DNA of 64,000 nt from Siphonodentalium dalli (GCA_032622095.1 CP136069.1:129251123-129315122), one strand, 5' to 3'. Counted from the first letter of the stretch, positions 22,738 to 36,103 are shown. Notes: generated by a model from the sequence alone, not told the origin. Made by a program: numbers and translations.

Positions 22738-23152
22738 TCTCATATATATTTTGAAGACCTCTGTTTGTTTGTCTGTCTGTCTGTATGTCTGTCATTGATA
22801 CAAATCTACGATTCTCGACCGATCGGGACGAAACTTGGTACGTGTGTGTAGTTTGATCAGGCGGTGGACGTTGTCGTATTGGCGAGCCCGTGCGGTGCCC
22901 GCTTCGCGCATGCGCAGACGAGATCTCGGAAACGGGTGGAGCTATCGACTTGAAATTTGGTGTGTGAATGTATCTTGCCCCGGATACGAATTTTATCGGG
23001 TCGCCGAGCCCGTGCGACACCAGCTTCGCGCATGCGCAGACCAGATCTCGGAAACGGGTAGAGCTATCGACTTGAAATTTCGGGCTGGGTAGAGCTATCA
23101 ACTTGAAATTTGGTTTTGGAATAGCCCGGACAACGTCGGGCTCATCGGCTAG
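22738..23152 (+). mobile_element. Non-autonomous Helitron, 415 bp, present only in copy 1
   Basis: The 5' end is tctcatatatattttgaag, preceded by A. The 3' end is a hairpin (agcccg ... cgggct) followed six bases later by CTAG, then T. This is the canonical Helitron layout: 5'-TC, 3' hairpin plus CTRR, A/T insertion site, no target duplication. Inside are a tctg microsatellite, the phrase accgatcgggacgaaacttg, and about two copies of the 122-bp unit (ggatacgaattttatcgggt). It abuts head-to-tail the next Helitron. Confidence 0.8.
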
Positions 23153-23174
23153 TCTCATATATATTTTGAAGACC

Positions 23175-23208
<34 letters not shown>

Positions 23209-23902
23209 ATTAATACAAATCTACGATTCTCGACCGATCGGGACGAAACTTGGTACGTGTGTGTAGTTTGACCAGGCGGTCGTCGTTGTCATATTGGCGA
23301 GCCCGTGCGACGCCCGTGCAGCGCATGCGCAGACGAGATCTCGGAAACGGGTGGAGCTATCGACTTGAAATTTGCTATGTGAATGTATCTTGCCCCGGAT
23401 ACGAATTTTATCGGGTCGCCGAGCCCGTGCGACGCCAGCTTCGCGCATGCGCAGACGAGATCTCGGAAACGGGTGGAGTTATCGACTTGAAATTTGGTTT
23501 TTGAATGTATCTTGCCCCGGATACGAATTTTATCGGGTCGCCGAGCCCGTGCGACTCCAGCTTCGCGCATGCGCAGACGAGATCTCGGAAACGGGTGGAG
23601 CTATCGACTTGAAATTTGGTATGTGAATGTATCTTGCCCCGGATACGAATTTTATCGGGTCGCCGAGCCCGTGCGACGCCAGCTTCGCGAATGCGTAGAC
23701 GAGATCTCGGAAACCGGTGGAGCTATCGACTTGAAATTTGGTATGTGAATGTATCTTGCCCCGGATACGAATTTTATCGGGTCGCCGAGCCCGTGCGATG
23801 CCAGCTTCGCGCATGCACAGACCAGATCTCGGAAACGGGTGGAGCTATCGACTTGATATTTGGTTTTTGAATAGCCCGGACAACGTCGGGCTCATCGGCT
23901 AG
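23153..23902 (+). mobile_element. Non-autonomous Helitron, 750 bp (copy 1)
   Basis: Same 5' tctcatat and 3' hairpin-CTAG ends as its neighbour, with T following at 23,903. It contains about five tandem 122-bp units, each with gagcccgtgcgac, gcatgcgcagacgagatct and gagctatcgacttgaaattt. The small ORFs of 84 codons repeating every 122 bases are shadows of these units. No Rep/helicase. Confidence 0.85.
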
Positions 23903-24155
23903 TAGGATATATTTGTGCCTGCTCTATACATAATGTATTATACATGTACCTCATCATAATCATGTATACGACGCAAAGTAGGAACATATATACTAGTAGG
24001 TACGGTGCATACCATCTGTGGGCGGGCGTAAATATGCTATACATGTATGGCGTAGTTAGGGTAGTGTGGTTGGGGGTTGTGGCTGAGCAGCGACACAACA
24101 TGAGAGAATATGTTGTTGTACATGCACATCTTTGTCGCATATTTGATGTGGGTAA

Positions 24156-24654
24156 CCTATGGGTATATGGGAAGCCAAATTGACATTTAATAAATAATTG
24201 AGCTTAAGTGCAATAATTAATCCCTTATTGCGCTTAAGCGCAATAAGGGAAGATCTGATTGCGCTTATTAAAACGCAATAAGGAAATTCCTTATTGCGCT
24301 TAAGCACAATAAGTAATATCTTATTGCACTTAAGCGCAATAAGGAATATCTTATTGCGCTTAAGTATTCTTATTGCGCTTAAGTGCAATAAGGAATATCC
24401 TTATTGCACTTAAGCACAATAAGAGCTAATTGCACTGAAGGGCAATAAGGAATATTCCTTATTGTGCTTAAGTGCAATTACCCACATTACATAAACTCCC
24501 TATAATTCAAATGGTGTAGTCCATGGTACAATGGGTGGAGCAAATATAGGATAATTCTACTATTTGCAGAGGGGTGATCGCAATAAGGAATGTCTTATTG
24601 CGCTTAATCCCTTATTGCACTTAAGCGCAATAAGGGAAGATCTAATTGCGCTTA
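24156..24654. mobile_element. Palindrome-array element, truncated by the duplication join (copy 1)
   Basis: It begins cctatgggtatatgggaagc, the left end of the complete element seen at 35,171-36,103. From about 24,200 it consists of repeats of a 24-bp palindrome centred on gcgcttaagcgc with cttatt / aataag flanks. It stops at 24,654 where satellite of copy 2 begins. Confidence 0.8.
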
Positions 24655-25017
24655 CAAGTGTTACATTATTTCTGAGATACCAAAGAGACCGCTCGTAGAC
24701 GGGTGTTACAAGTGTTACAAATGTTACAAATGATTTAAAGTCCCAGTAGAAAACCGCAGCCTATTTTTTTCTACCGTGTTCAGTGTAGCGACATGTTACA
24801 ATGTGTTACAAGTGTTACATTATTTCTGAGATACCAGAGAGACCGCTCGTAGACGGGTGTTACAAGTGTTACAAATGTTACAAATGTTACAAATGATTTA
24901 AAGTCCCAGTAGAAAACCGCAGCCTATTTATTTCTACCGTGTTCAATGTAGCGACATGTTACAATGTGTTACAAGTGTTACATTATTTCTGAGATACCAA
25001 AGAGACCGCTCGTAGAC
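24655..25017 (+). repeat. 154/163-bp satellite at start of copy 2
   Basis: A little over two monomers, identical to 13,252-13,614. Confidence 0.95.
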
Positions 25018-28000
25018 GAGAGTGGCTAAAATGCAAGCTTGGCGCCAAGCTTGGCAGTTTTTAAGGCAGGTGACTAAAAGACAAGCTTGGCGTTTTCAAA
25101 TTTTTTTAAAGCCTTTTAAACGCTGTTTTCGGGTGAATTATGCGGGAATAGCACCAGTTAATTACTTATATGGCCCATTTTCGTAAATTAATCGACAATA
25201 GTGGCAGTAATGTCCCCGATTGGTTGGTTAATAGGGGGCGTGGTCACAAAATCAAAACATCGTCTTTTTACGCAGATTTCTTGTCAGTTTTTGGTCGATT
25301 TCTCTTTTTAAACATCAGTTGGACTAAGTTTTTTATTCGAAACATGTTGAATGGTTATCAGTTATCACTGTCATAGTCGAGCTTGGCGGTTTTGAACATT
25401 ATATGCGAAGAATTTTTGACTTTTAGATGACCGACCACCGAACCGCCAAGCTCGAATAGAAAATCAAAATATTAAGCTGAATTTTCGCCGATTTCTCGTT
25501 TCTAAAACACGTTCCATCTAGTTTTTATGTAAAAACGTGTAAAATGATTATCATTCTTCACAAATATAATCGGGCTTGGCGGTTTTGAACATTATACACA
25601 AAGAATTTTTGACTTTTAGATGACCGACCACCGAACCGCCAAGCTCGAATTAAAAATCAAAATATTAAGCTGAATTTCCGTCGATTTCTCGTTTCTAAAA
25701 CACGTTCCAGCTAGTTTTTATGTAAAAACATGTAAAATGATTATCATTCGTCACAAATATACTCGAGCTTGGCGGTTTTGAATATTTTATATTAGGAATT
25801 TTTGACATTTTGATGACCGACCACCGAACCGCCAAGCTCGAATAAAAAATCAAAATATTAAGCTGAATTTTCGCCGATTTCTCGTTTCTAAAACACGTTC
25901 CATCTAGTTTTTATGTAAAAACGTGTAAAATGATTATCATTCTTCACAAATATAATCGGGCTTGGCGGTTTTGAACATTATACACAAAGAATATTTGACT
26001 TTTAGATGACCGACCACCGAACCGCCAAGCTCGAATTAAAAATCAAAATATTAAGCTGAATTTCCGTCGATTTCTCGTTTCTAAAACACGTTCCAGCTAG
26101 TTTTTATGTAAAAACATGTAAAATGATTATCATTCGTCACAAATATACTCGAGCTTGGCGGTTTTGAATATTTTATATTAAGAATTTTTGACATTTTGAT
26201 GACCGACCACCGAACCGCCAAGCTCGAATAAAAAATCAAAATATTAAGCTGAATTTTCGCCGATTTCTCGTTTCTAAAACACGTTCCATCTAGTTTTGAT
26301 GTAAAAACGTGTAAAATGATTATCATTCTTCACAAATATAATCGGGCTTGGCGGTTTTGAACATTATACACAAAGAATTTTTGACTTTTAGATGACCGAC
26401 CACCGAACCGCCAAGCTCGAATTAAAAATCAAAATATGAAGCTGAATTTCCTGAGATTTCTCGTTTCTAAAACATGTCCCAGCTATTTTTCATGTAAAAA
26501 TATGTAAAATGATGATCGTTCTTCACATATATACTCGAGCTTGGCGGTTTTTAACATTGTGTACTTAGAATTTTCGACTTTTATATGACCGCTCACAAAA
26601 CCGCCAAGCCAATGCAAAATGATACCCAGACCAAACCGAGGCAAAATGATACCCACCAAATATTGTCAACGTGTACCCATTAATGATCGTCCATGCAACT
26701 AATCAAACTTGTTCAATTATGTTATATTCTTGTTTCGATGTAGCATTGTGATTTAAATGGCACGTATATATAAGATAAGTTAGTCGTGTGTGGAACGGTC
26801 AGAATGATAATATACATGAATTCCAGAGGGCAAACTGTAATATAATTTAATTCTCCATCCACATTAAATTATTATTATTATTATTTGTTTTTGTGGGGGG
26901 GGGGGGATTTGACCCAGGAGGATTTGAAAGGGCCTGAGACGTCATTTTACTTTCTTTTTAGTGTAAACATATTTTATTTCCAACATAACATAATATGCCA
27001 CTCTTTAGCGTTTGGTGCCAAAGAGCGGTATAGGCCTACTGCTCTTTAGCCCTCGGTGCTAAAGAGCGGTCCAGGTTGGATGAGCGGCACGTGCGTTGCC
27101 AAGATATTTTGCGCATTGCGCCAACACATAACGTTATAATCCGTATCGCTCTTTAGCTCTCATCGCTAATGAGTGGTGTGCCGTTCTTTAGCCACCAGTG
27201 CTAAAGAGCTGTCCATGTTGGACGAGCGGCACGTGCGTTGCCAAGATATTTTGCGTGTAACGTTATAATCCGTACCGCTCTTTAGCCCTCATCACTAAAG
27301 AGCGGTATACCGTTCTTTAGCCCTCAGTACTAAAGAGCGGTATACCGTTCTTTAGCCACTTCGTATTATATATTACTCACCATTGCCACTATCTTTCTGG
27401 AACTGATGTTGTAGAGAGTGAGTAGTTGGGCGCGAAGCGCCCGGGATGGTCGAAAAGATCGAGTGATCTTCTCCTTCACCCCACGGTTTGTTGTTGTTGG
27501 AGATATAGCACATAGAAAATAGTCATGTCTGAACCCGGCAAAAGCGGACATAATGAATTAATGTTATTTCTTTGGTTGAATTGATTGGATGGATTATTTG
27601 GGGAAGAGCCCACGAGCTTTAATATGGGGTGTGAGGGGTGACCCGGTGGGTCCCTTTAATATATGGTTGAGTATATGGTTGAGCTGAGCGTGTCATCTGG
27701 TGCGCTGAAAAAGGAGCGGGGCCCGTGTTTTAATTTTAAAATAGTGTTAGTTTGTTAGTTGTTTAAAAAGACAACCAACCGCAAGGCAGAGCGTGTGATT
27801 CAATGTGATTCAATGTGATTCAATGCGCCATCATACCGCTATTCTGCTATAGCCAAATGCGCAGAGACAGTGTGTTTTGTTTATTTCGTTGTTACTGGAT
27901 GTGCCGCCCTACATTCCATAGCACGGGCGTAGGTGAAGACTCTGACAATTTTATGTGCAGAGTTGTTGGGTTCCGATCAGTGAAGTAAATCTGAAGATTA

Positions 28001-30511
28001 TGTACAAGATAGACTTTAATTGTTGACGATGTGAATGGTTTTGTACAGAGATATATATGATTACATGGTTACATTCAATATATTTTTTTTGGTTTTATAT
28101 TTTTTTGGTAATTTCTTTATTTTGTTAAAATTTGTATACATTTTGTACATTTGCTGATGTTGTTCGCTCACCAGCGGGAATTTATAGCAAGAAGGCGTGT
28201 CTAAATCAACTCAAACGAAACCCACACCGTCGCACTTGCGTGTCATCGTTAACACTTTGCATGATCGGCGGCATGTACACAAAAGTGACGAGTGTTCTGC
28301 GGGGAAGCAAAACAAAAACAACCCTGTCAAAACAGCGGCACATAGACGTGTCACTGAATAAACAGTTCCACCACTTCACTTACCAATGCACTGTATGGTG
28401 TGTTTATGAGCGATAACAGTTTGTCCGATTTAGTAAGCGTCATGAATTGTTTTTAAAGCAATTGCTAGTCAATTGAGCTGTGTCTAAAAAAATAAAACAA
28501 ATCATGAGTTGGGGTTCAGATTCCCACGTTGAACCAACGCGTTTAGTTTGATAATTCTGACAGAGGGTATGGATCTATTCTGTAACGGAGTATTCGTGTC
28601 GATTATAATTCACTTCATCCTGGTGAGTAAACTACTCGAATTGCAACTAACCGGTTCTTGGCTAATCAGTGATATATATAAAATAAATGAAACCTAAATT
28701 AATGGGGACGGATGAAAGAAAACTCAAGAAAGCTAAAAATTATCTCAAGCCTTTCCCATCTGATCGATACGCATCCCTCACTTATCGGGGAAGTGGCATG
28801 TCGCCAAAGAGGAAAAGACTTCATATAAGCCATCGGGCTTGTTGTCTGGTCCTCATTTCCATACATTATCTCTTCTATTTTGCATATTAATTTTGTATCA
28901 CCTGTACACGTGCATATTATGTTATGTTGGAAATAAAATATGTTTACACTAAAAAGAAAGAAAAATGACGTCTCAGGCCCTTTCAAATCCTCCTGGGTCA
29001 AATCCCCCCCCCCCCCCCCCCACAAAAACAAATAATAATAATAATAATTTAATGTGGATGGAGAATTAAATTATATTACAGTTTGCCCTCTGGAATTCAT
29101 GTATATTATCATTCTGACCGTTCCACACACGACTAACTTATCTTATATATACGTGCCATTTAAATCACAATGCTACATCCAAACAAGAATATAACATAAT
29201 TGAACAAGTTTGATTAGTTGCATGGACGATCATTAATGGGTACACGTTGACAATATTTGGTGGGTATCATTTTGCCTCGGTTTGGTCTGGGTATCATTTT
29301 GCATTGGCTTGGCGGTTCTGTGAGCGGTCATATAAAAGTCGAAAATTCTAAGTACACAATGTTAAAAACCGCCAAGCTCGAGTATATATGTGAAGAACGA
29401 TAATCATTTTACATATTTTTACATGAAAAATAGCTGGGACATGTTTTAGAAACGAGAAATCTCAGGAAATTCAGCTTCATATTTTGATTTTTAATTCGAG
29501 CTTGGCGGTTCGGTGGTCGGTCATCTAAAAGTCAAAAATTCTTTGTGTATAATGTTCAAAACCGCCAAGCCCGATTATATTTGTGAAGAATGATAATCAT
29601 TTTACACGTTTTTACATCAAAACTAGATGGAACGTGTTTTAGAAACGAGAAATCGGCGAAAATTCAGCTTAATATTTAGATTTTTTATTCGAGCTTGGCG
29701 GTTCGGTGGTCGGTCATCAAAATGTCAAAAATTCTTAATATAAAATATTCAAAACCGCCAAGCTCGAGTATATTTGTGACGAATGATAATCATTTTACAT
29801 GTTTTTACATAAAAACTAGCTGGAACGTGTTTTAGAAACGAGAAATCGACGGAAATTCAGCTTAATATTTTGATTTTTAATTCGAGCTTGGCGGTTCGGT
29901 GGTCGGTCATCTAAAAGTCAAAAATTCTTTGTGTATAATGTTCAAAACCGCCAAGCCCGATTATATTTGTGAAGAATGATAATCATTTTACACGTTTTTA
30001 CATAAAAACTAGATGGAACGTGTTTTAGAAACGAGAAATCGGCGAAAATTCAGCTTAATATTTTGATTTTTTATTCGAGGTTGGCGGTTCGGTGGTCGGT
30101 CATCTAAAAGTAAAAAATTCTTCGCATATAATGTTCAAAACCGCCAAGCTCGACTATGAGAGCGATAACTGATAACCATTCAACATGTTTCGAATAAAAA
30201 ACTTAGTCCAACTGATGTTTAAAAAGAGAAATCGACCAAAAACTGACAAGAAATCTGCGTAAAAAGACGATGTTTTGATTTTGTGACCACGCCCCTTTTA
30301 ACCAACCAATCGGGGACATTACTGCCACTATTGTCGATTAATTTACGAAAATGGGCCATATAAGTAATTAACTGGTGCTATTCCCGCATAATTCACCCGA
30401 AAACAGCGTTTAAAAGGCTTTTAAAAAATTTGAAAACGCCAAGCTTGTCTTTTAGTCACCTGCCTTAAAAACTGCCAAGCTTGGCGCCAAGCTTGCATTT
30501 TAGCCACTCTC
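25018..30511. mobile_element. Foldback element (copy 2, 5,494 bp)
   Basis: Same ends (gagagtggctaaaatg) and the same ctcgtagac nonamer on both sides (25,009-25,017 and 30,512-30,520). Arms, ~193-bp units, hairpin core and small frames correspond one-to-one with the element at 13,615. Because it was duplicated together with its flanks it is not an independent insertion. Confidence 0.9.
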
Positions 30512-31074
30512 CTCGTAGACGGGTGTTACAAGTGTTACAAATGTTACAAATGATTTAAAGTCCCAGTAGAAAACCGCAGCCTATTTATTTCTACCGTGTT
30601 CAATGTAGCGACATGTTACAATGTGTTACATTATTTCTGAGATACCAAAGAGACCGCTCGTAGACGGGTGTTACAAGTGTTACAAATGTTACAAATGTTA
30701 CAAATGATTTAAAGTCCCAGTAGAAAACCGCAGCCTATTTATTTCTACCGTGTTCAATGTAGCGACATGTTACAATGTGTTACAAGTGTTACATTATTTC
30801 TGAGATACCAAAGAGACCGCTCGTAGACGGGTGTTACAAGTGTTACAAATGTTACAAATGATTTAAAGTCCCAGTAGAAAACCGCAGCCTATTTTTTTCT
30901 ACCGTGTTCAGTGTAGCGACATGTTACAATGTGTTACAAGTGTTACATTATTTCTGAGATACCAGAGAGACCGCTCGTAGACGGGTGTTACAAGTGTTAC
31001 AAATGTTACAAATGTTACAAATGATTTAAAGTCCCAGTAGAAAACCGCAGCCTATTTTTTTCTACCGTGTTCAG
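30512..31074 (+). repeat. 154/163-bp satellite (copy 2 of segment C)
   Basis: Identical layout to 19,104-19,666, ending at ttctaccgtgttcag. Confidence 0.95.
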
Positions 31075-31491
31075 TTAGCTAACTTGATTAAACAAGTTAC
31101 TAACTGGATTAATCAAGTTAGTAACTTGATTAATCCAGTTAGCTAACTTGATTAAACAAGTTAGTAACTTGATTAAACAAGTTAGCTAACTTGATTAAAC
31201 AAGTTAGCTAACTTGATTAAACAAGTTACTAACTGGATTAATCAAGTTAGTAACTTGATTAATCCAGTTAGCTAACTTGATTAAACAAGTTAGTAACTTG
31301 ATTAAACAAGTTAGCTAACTTGATTAATCAAGTTACTAACTTGATTAATCAAGTTACTAACTGGATTAATCAAGTTAGCTAACTTGATTAAACAAGTTAG
31401 CTAACTTGATTAAACAAGTTAGCTAACTTGATTAAACAAGTTAGCTAACTGGATTAAACAAGTTAGTAACTTGTTTAATCAAGTTAGTAAC
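31075..31491. repeat. ~22-bp palindromic array (copy 2)
   Basis: As at 19,667 but 417 bases long; the rearranged part lies near 31,320-31,440, where one unit was gained relative to copy 1 or lost from it. Confidence 0.9.
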
Positions 31492-31774
31492 AAAAGAGGA
31501 GGTGGCGGTTCTACGCTGCCGTAGAATCTATATCTATTGAAACGGAATTGTCTCTTATAGAATCCAAGAACGATTATTGGTTTGAAAATAGAGACTATTT
31601 GGTTTGAATCTATATCTATTGAAATGGAATTGTCTCTTATAGAATCCAAGAACGACCATTGGTTTGAAAATAGAGACTATTTGGTTTGAATCTATATCTA
31701 TTGAAACGGAATTGTCTCTTATAGAATCAAAGAACGACCATTGGTTTAAAAATGGAGACTATGGTTTTTACAAA

Positions 31775-34167
31775 CCACCATTATCTTTTATTTAATGTAA
31801 TTTCCGACCGAATGGCTGCTCATACTCTTCTTTGATACGTTCAGATTAGCCAAACGTCGAGTAAATAAAAACTTTATATAAACTAACCACAGTTAAAGTC
31901 TTACCCTACCGTCATCTTAGCAAATTAACTGGACCACTTAACCAGGGGTTGTGTGAGATTGAATTTTATAAAATATTCTCATTCGGCACAGTAACATTTG
32001 AAACAATTGGGGCTATATGCATATATGTACTAGCCTTAATATTGCTGAGTTTACCTTTTAGTCAAATTGGACATATGAATCCCAAGTATCAGTCAACATG
32101 GGTGTACCCAGTGAATCTTGCCCATGGGTACCTCTTAAATTATCACCTAAATTGCCCCATGCAAGCCAATGCCTGGTAACATACATGTATATGTTGGTGT
32201 TGAGATCCTATTCACCACGAGACCAATATATCAATCACCCCTTGCACCCCCCATATGATCACTCCCAGCCCCAACCCTGAATTTTGTTTACCTTAATTAA
32301 CATCTAATGGCCAGCTATTCGAATTTCATCATACAATAATAGAAGTTTGGAGAATTGTCCTACCTACATGAAGTTTATCTTCCCTACCACTGGCCATTAG
32401 ATGTTAAGGTAGAAAATATTCAGTAAACTTGGTACAAAAAATCCAATGCCTCTGCTGAAAATCAGGCTTCCTTGTTACCAACTGACCAATGACAATTTTT
32501 TGATGAGTCATATTAAATGATAAAATGAGAGTATCTGGCTTCTATATGTTAAGGTAAGAAAAATCAGACAAGGGTGTGATCAGGGTGGGCGGGGATGTAA
32601 CCAATGTTTTCTTCCCAGGGATGTGAAGGGTGAGAAACTGTTACACTGGTTTGTTGGCTGGTAATATATCACAATATTGAGATATCCTATCATAGTTCAT
32701 CAATGGTCTGTCATAATCGCCAATTAGCTTAATACTGCAGGTGCCATTGTTTAGTCAGTGAATGTGGTCTGAAGCCAACTAATCTCTTGATGACCCAGAG
32801 GCTAATCCATGTCTGTGCTGACTGTAATCAAAACACCATGTAATATTGCACTCAATTGAAATATCAGATATCTGGACTGAAACAGTTAGGATGTTTTAAT
32901 GATGGCACGATGTAATACTATTGGTGTTCCCAGAATGGTGGGTCCTAAAATAGTAGAACAAAATTTCAACTTTTTATCAATATTTTATTCCCTATACCCC
33001 ACTGGACCAGGCTAAATTAAATTGAATGAATGCAAACCCTATTCATTGTGAAATTATCTAAATGCATCCAAAAATGTTTCTGTTGCATTTTTTATATATA
33101 TGTTTGTTGTTGTTTTTAACATGTTTGATATGCTGTGTGAGTTCACTTTAAGAGGAATTTCTAAAACGAGTTCTAAACTAGGCCCTGCAATACATGTTTA
33201 CCAGTTACAAGTGCAGTAATGGCATTTGATTGTAATTTTTAGGCATTACAATTTACCAAACTAAATCAAATATTAACCAATCTGAACCAAATATTAACGG
33301 ATTTAAATTATTTTTTAGTATATTTTGAAAATGCCTATCCCCATTTTTTTTCTGGAGACTGGTATCCCCAACTTTGCCCAATTAGGCGGGTGATTAAAAG
33401 CATGTTCTCATGCAGGTAACTCCCTCATCAAACATTTGTTCATATATATAGTTGTATATTTCTTGGGCAAATAAAAACCTCCCTACCCCATCAAATTTTT
33501 CATATATGATTGACTGAGAACATAGAGTGCAGGCAGGAAAAAACACCAGGATACAAGGACCAGGTGGGTGGGTTTTTCTGAATGCCAATAGCAGATTTTT
33601 CCATTGCCATGTAACTGTTTCTCCAAATCCATGTTTAAAGATAAATTATGACTACTAAAGTGATTTTAAATGTACAGACTTATAAACTGGACAAATATAA
33701 AGCATTAATCTAGTGAAGGGGGCTCTAATTTCAATATTTACACAATAATTGTTCTTTTATAACACAATATCATGGGGTGGGTTCCGCTTCTTACGAGGAA
33801 AAAATTGAACTGAAAAAATAAAAGATTCCATCAATTCTCATTGATGTATTTTACATTAAATTATAGCTGCAATGCCAATGTCAGCTCATTATATTCTTCT
33901 GTTAAATTAAATGGTATGATAAAACAGATTTCCTGAACATGTATTATTGTAGGATGTTCATCATTGGATAGATGGGACCTTGAATACCTACCGATATAAT
34001 GAAAAGCTGAGTAATTGAACATAACATGATAATTATTTCAAAACAAGTATTCATCTTTGAGATGACAACATTTTAATTCGGTATTACAATTTCTGCCACA
34101 TGGGCTTGTAATGCACACCATTGCCCACCCCTTTCCAAACCCGCACTGCCCTTATGCATCGTCCCTA
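31775..34167. other. No gene recognised (duplicated spacer, copy 2)
   Basis: Counterpart of 20,345-22,737. It contains the same small hairpin element (32,289-32,411). No coding evidence. Confidence 0.45.
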
Positions 34168-34189
34168 TCTCATATATATTTTGAAGACC

Positions 34190-34223
<34 letters not shown>

Positions 34224-34917
34224 ATTAATACAAATCTACGATTCTCGACCGATCGGGACGAAACTTGGTACGTGTGTGTAGTTTGACCAGGCGGTCGTCG
34301 TTGTCATATTGGCGAGCCCGTGCGACGCCCGTGCAGCGCATGCGCAGACGAGATCTCGGAAACGGGTGGAGCTATCGACTTGAAATTTGCTATGTGAATG
34401 TATCTTGCCCCGGATACGAATTTTATCGGGTCGCCGAGCCCGTGCGACGCCAGCTTCGCGCATGCGCAGACGAGATCTCGGAAACGGGTGGAGTTATCGA
34501 CTTGAAATTTGGTTTTTGAATGTATCTTGCCCCGGATACGAATTTTATCGGGTCGCCGAGCCCGTGCGACTCCAGCTTCGCGCATGCGCAGACGAGATCT
34601 CGGAAACGGGTGGAGCTATCGACTTGAAATTTGGTATGTGAATGTATCTTGCCCCGGATACGAATTTTATCGGGTCGCCGAGCCCGTGCGACGCCAGCTT
34701 CGCGAATGCGTAGACGAGATCTCGGAAACCGGTGGAGCTATCGACTTGAAATTTGGTATGTGAATGTATCTTGCCCCGGATACGAATTTTATCGGGTCGC
34801 CGAGCCCGTGCGATGCCAGCTTCGCGCATGCACAGACCAGATCTCGGAAACGGGTGGAGCTATCGACTTGATATTTGGTTTTTGAATAGCCCGGACAACG
34901 TCGGGCTCATCGGCTAG
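34168..34917 (+). mobile_element. Non-autonomous Helitron, 750 bp (copy 2)
   Basis: Counterpart of 23,153-23,902. Here its 5' TC directly follows the host bases gtcccta, exactly where the extra 415-bp Helitron sits in copy 1. Confidence 0.85.
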
Positions 34918-35170
34918 TAGGATATATTTGTGCCTGCTCTATACATAATGTATTATACATGTACCTCATCATAATCATGTATACGACGCAAAGTAGGAAC
35001 ATATATACTAGTAGGTACGGTGCATACCATCTGTGGGCGGGCGTAAATATGCTATACATGTATGGCGTAGTTAGGGTAGTGTGGTTGGGGGTTGTGGCTG
35101 AGCAGCGACACAACATGAGAGAATATGTTGTTGTACATGCACATCTTTGTCGCATATTTGATGTGGGTAA

Positions 35171-36103
35171 CCTATGGGTATATGGGAAGCCAAATTGACA
35201 TTTAATAAATAATTGAGCTTAAGTGCAATAATTAATCCCTTATTGCGCTTAAGCGCAATAAGGGAAGATCTGATTGCGCTTATTAAAACGCAATAAGGAA
35301 ATTCCTTATTGCGCTTAAGCACAATAAGTAATATCTTATTGCACTTAAGCGCAATAAGGAATATCTTATTGCGCTTAAGTATTCTTATTGCGCTTAAGTG
35401 CAATAAGGAATATCCTTATTGCACTTAAGCACAATAAGAGCTAATTGCACTGAAGGGCAATAAGGAATATTCCTTATTGTGCTTAAGTGCAATTACCCAC
35501 ATTACATAAACTCCCTATAATTCAAATGGTGTAGTCCATGGTACAATGGGTGGAGCAAATATAGGATAATTCTACTATTTGCAGAGGGGTGATCGCAATA
35601 AGGAATGTCTTATTGCGCTTAATCCCTTATTGCACTTAAGCGCAATAAGGGAAGATCTAATTGCGCTTAAGCGCAATAATAATATTCCTTATTGCGCTTA
35701 AGCCCAATAAGAGATTCCTTATTGCGCTTAGGCAAAAAAAAAATACCTGTGTTTAGGGTTTCCCTACCTATCCTAGAAAATGGTGCCTACCCCTGCCTAC
35801 CGAAAACTTTTTATTGGACTAGACACAGATAACTTCTTTTTTTTTTCAGTGGGACCGGCATCGAAACGTACCTTACCCATTTTCAAACCTCTCCTATAAT
35901 TTTTTTGAAGTTTTATTGGTCTAGTGCTCTGACTAATTCAAGTGCAATTAGATCTCCCCGTATATGGCTTCCCATATACCCATAGGGATTCCTTATTTCG
36001 CTTAAGCTCAATTATTTATTAAATGTGAATTTGGCATCCCATATGGCTATGGATGCTTGGGATGCCAAATTATTTATTAAATGTCAATTTGGCTTCCCAT
36101 AGG
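35171..36103. mobile_element. Complete foldback element with 24-bp palindrome array (933 bp)
   Basis: The left end is cctatggg...gaagccaaattgacatttaa (35,171 on); the right end is aaatgtcaatttggcttccc with cccatagg (to 36,103). A second inner pair of the same sequence lies at about 35,955-36,055. The array 35,216-35,733 repeats cttattgcgcttaagcgcaa-type palindromes with variants. The remaining inner part (35,735-35,950) is A-rich and otherwise plain. No target duplication could be assigned. Confidence 0.75.

Larger units (their letters stand above)
13252..24654 (+). repeat. 11.4-kb tandem duplication, copy 1
   Basis: The 11,403-base unit begins inside satellite segment B and ends inside the cttattgcgc palindrome array. 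It is repeated immediately as copy 2. Sequence correspondence is nearly perfect, with offsets of 11,403-11,408 up to 19,103, 11,430 after the ~22-bp array, and 11,015 after the Helitron block. The join at 24,652-24,654 shares the three bases tta between the two parent sequences. Confidence 0.9.
24655..35669 (+). repeat. 11.4-kb tandem duplication, copy 2 (11,015 bp)
   Basis: Near-identical to copy 1. Visible differences: homopolymer length in the poly-G/poly-C of the foldback arms, one base at 30,485 (ttggcgcc versus ttggcacc), one more ~22-bp unit, and absence of the 415-bp Helitron. The small number of changes means a very recent event, or two haplotypes placed in series by the assembler. 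Confidence 0.9.

Noticed and set aside
23372-23870. Series of similar 84-codon ORFs, also on the other strand and in copy 2
   Set aside because: Spacing of exactly 122 bases shows they are readings through the Helitron's tandem units.
24056-24388. 110-codon minus ORF with repeated ALKRNK motifs
   Set aside because: Translation of the gcgcttaagcgc palindrome array.
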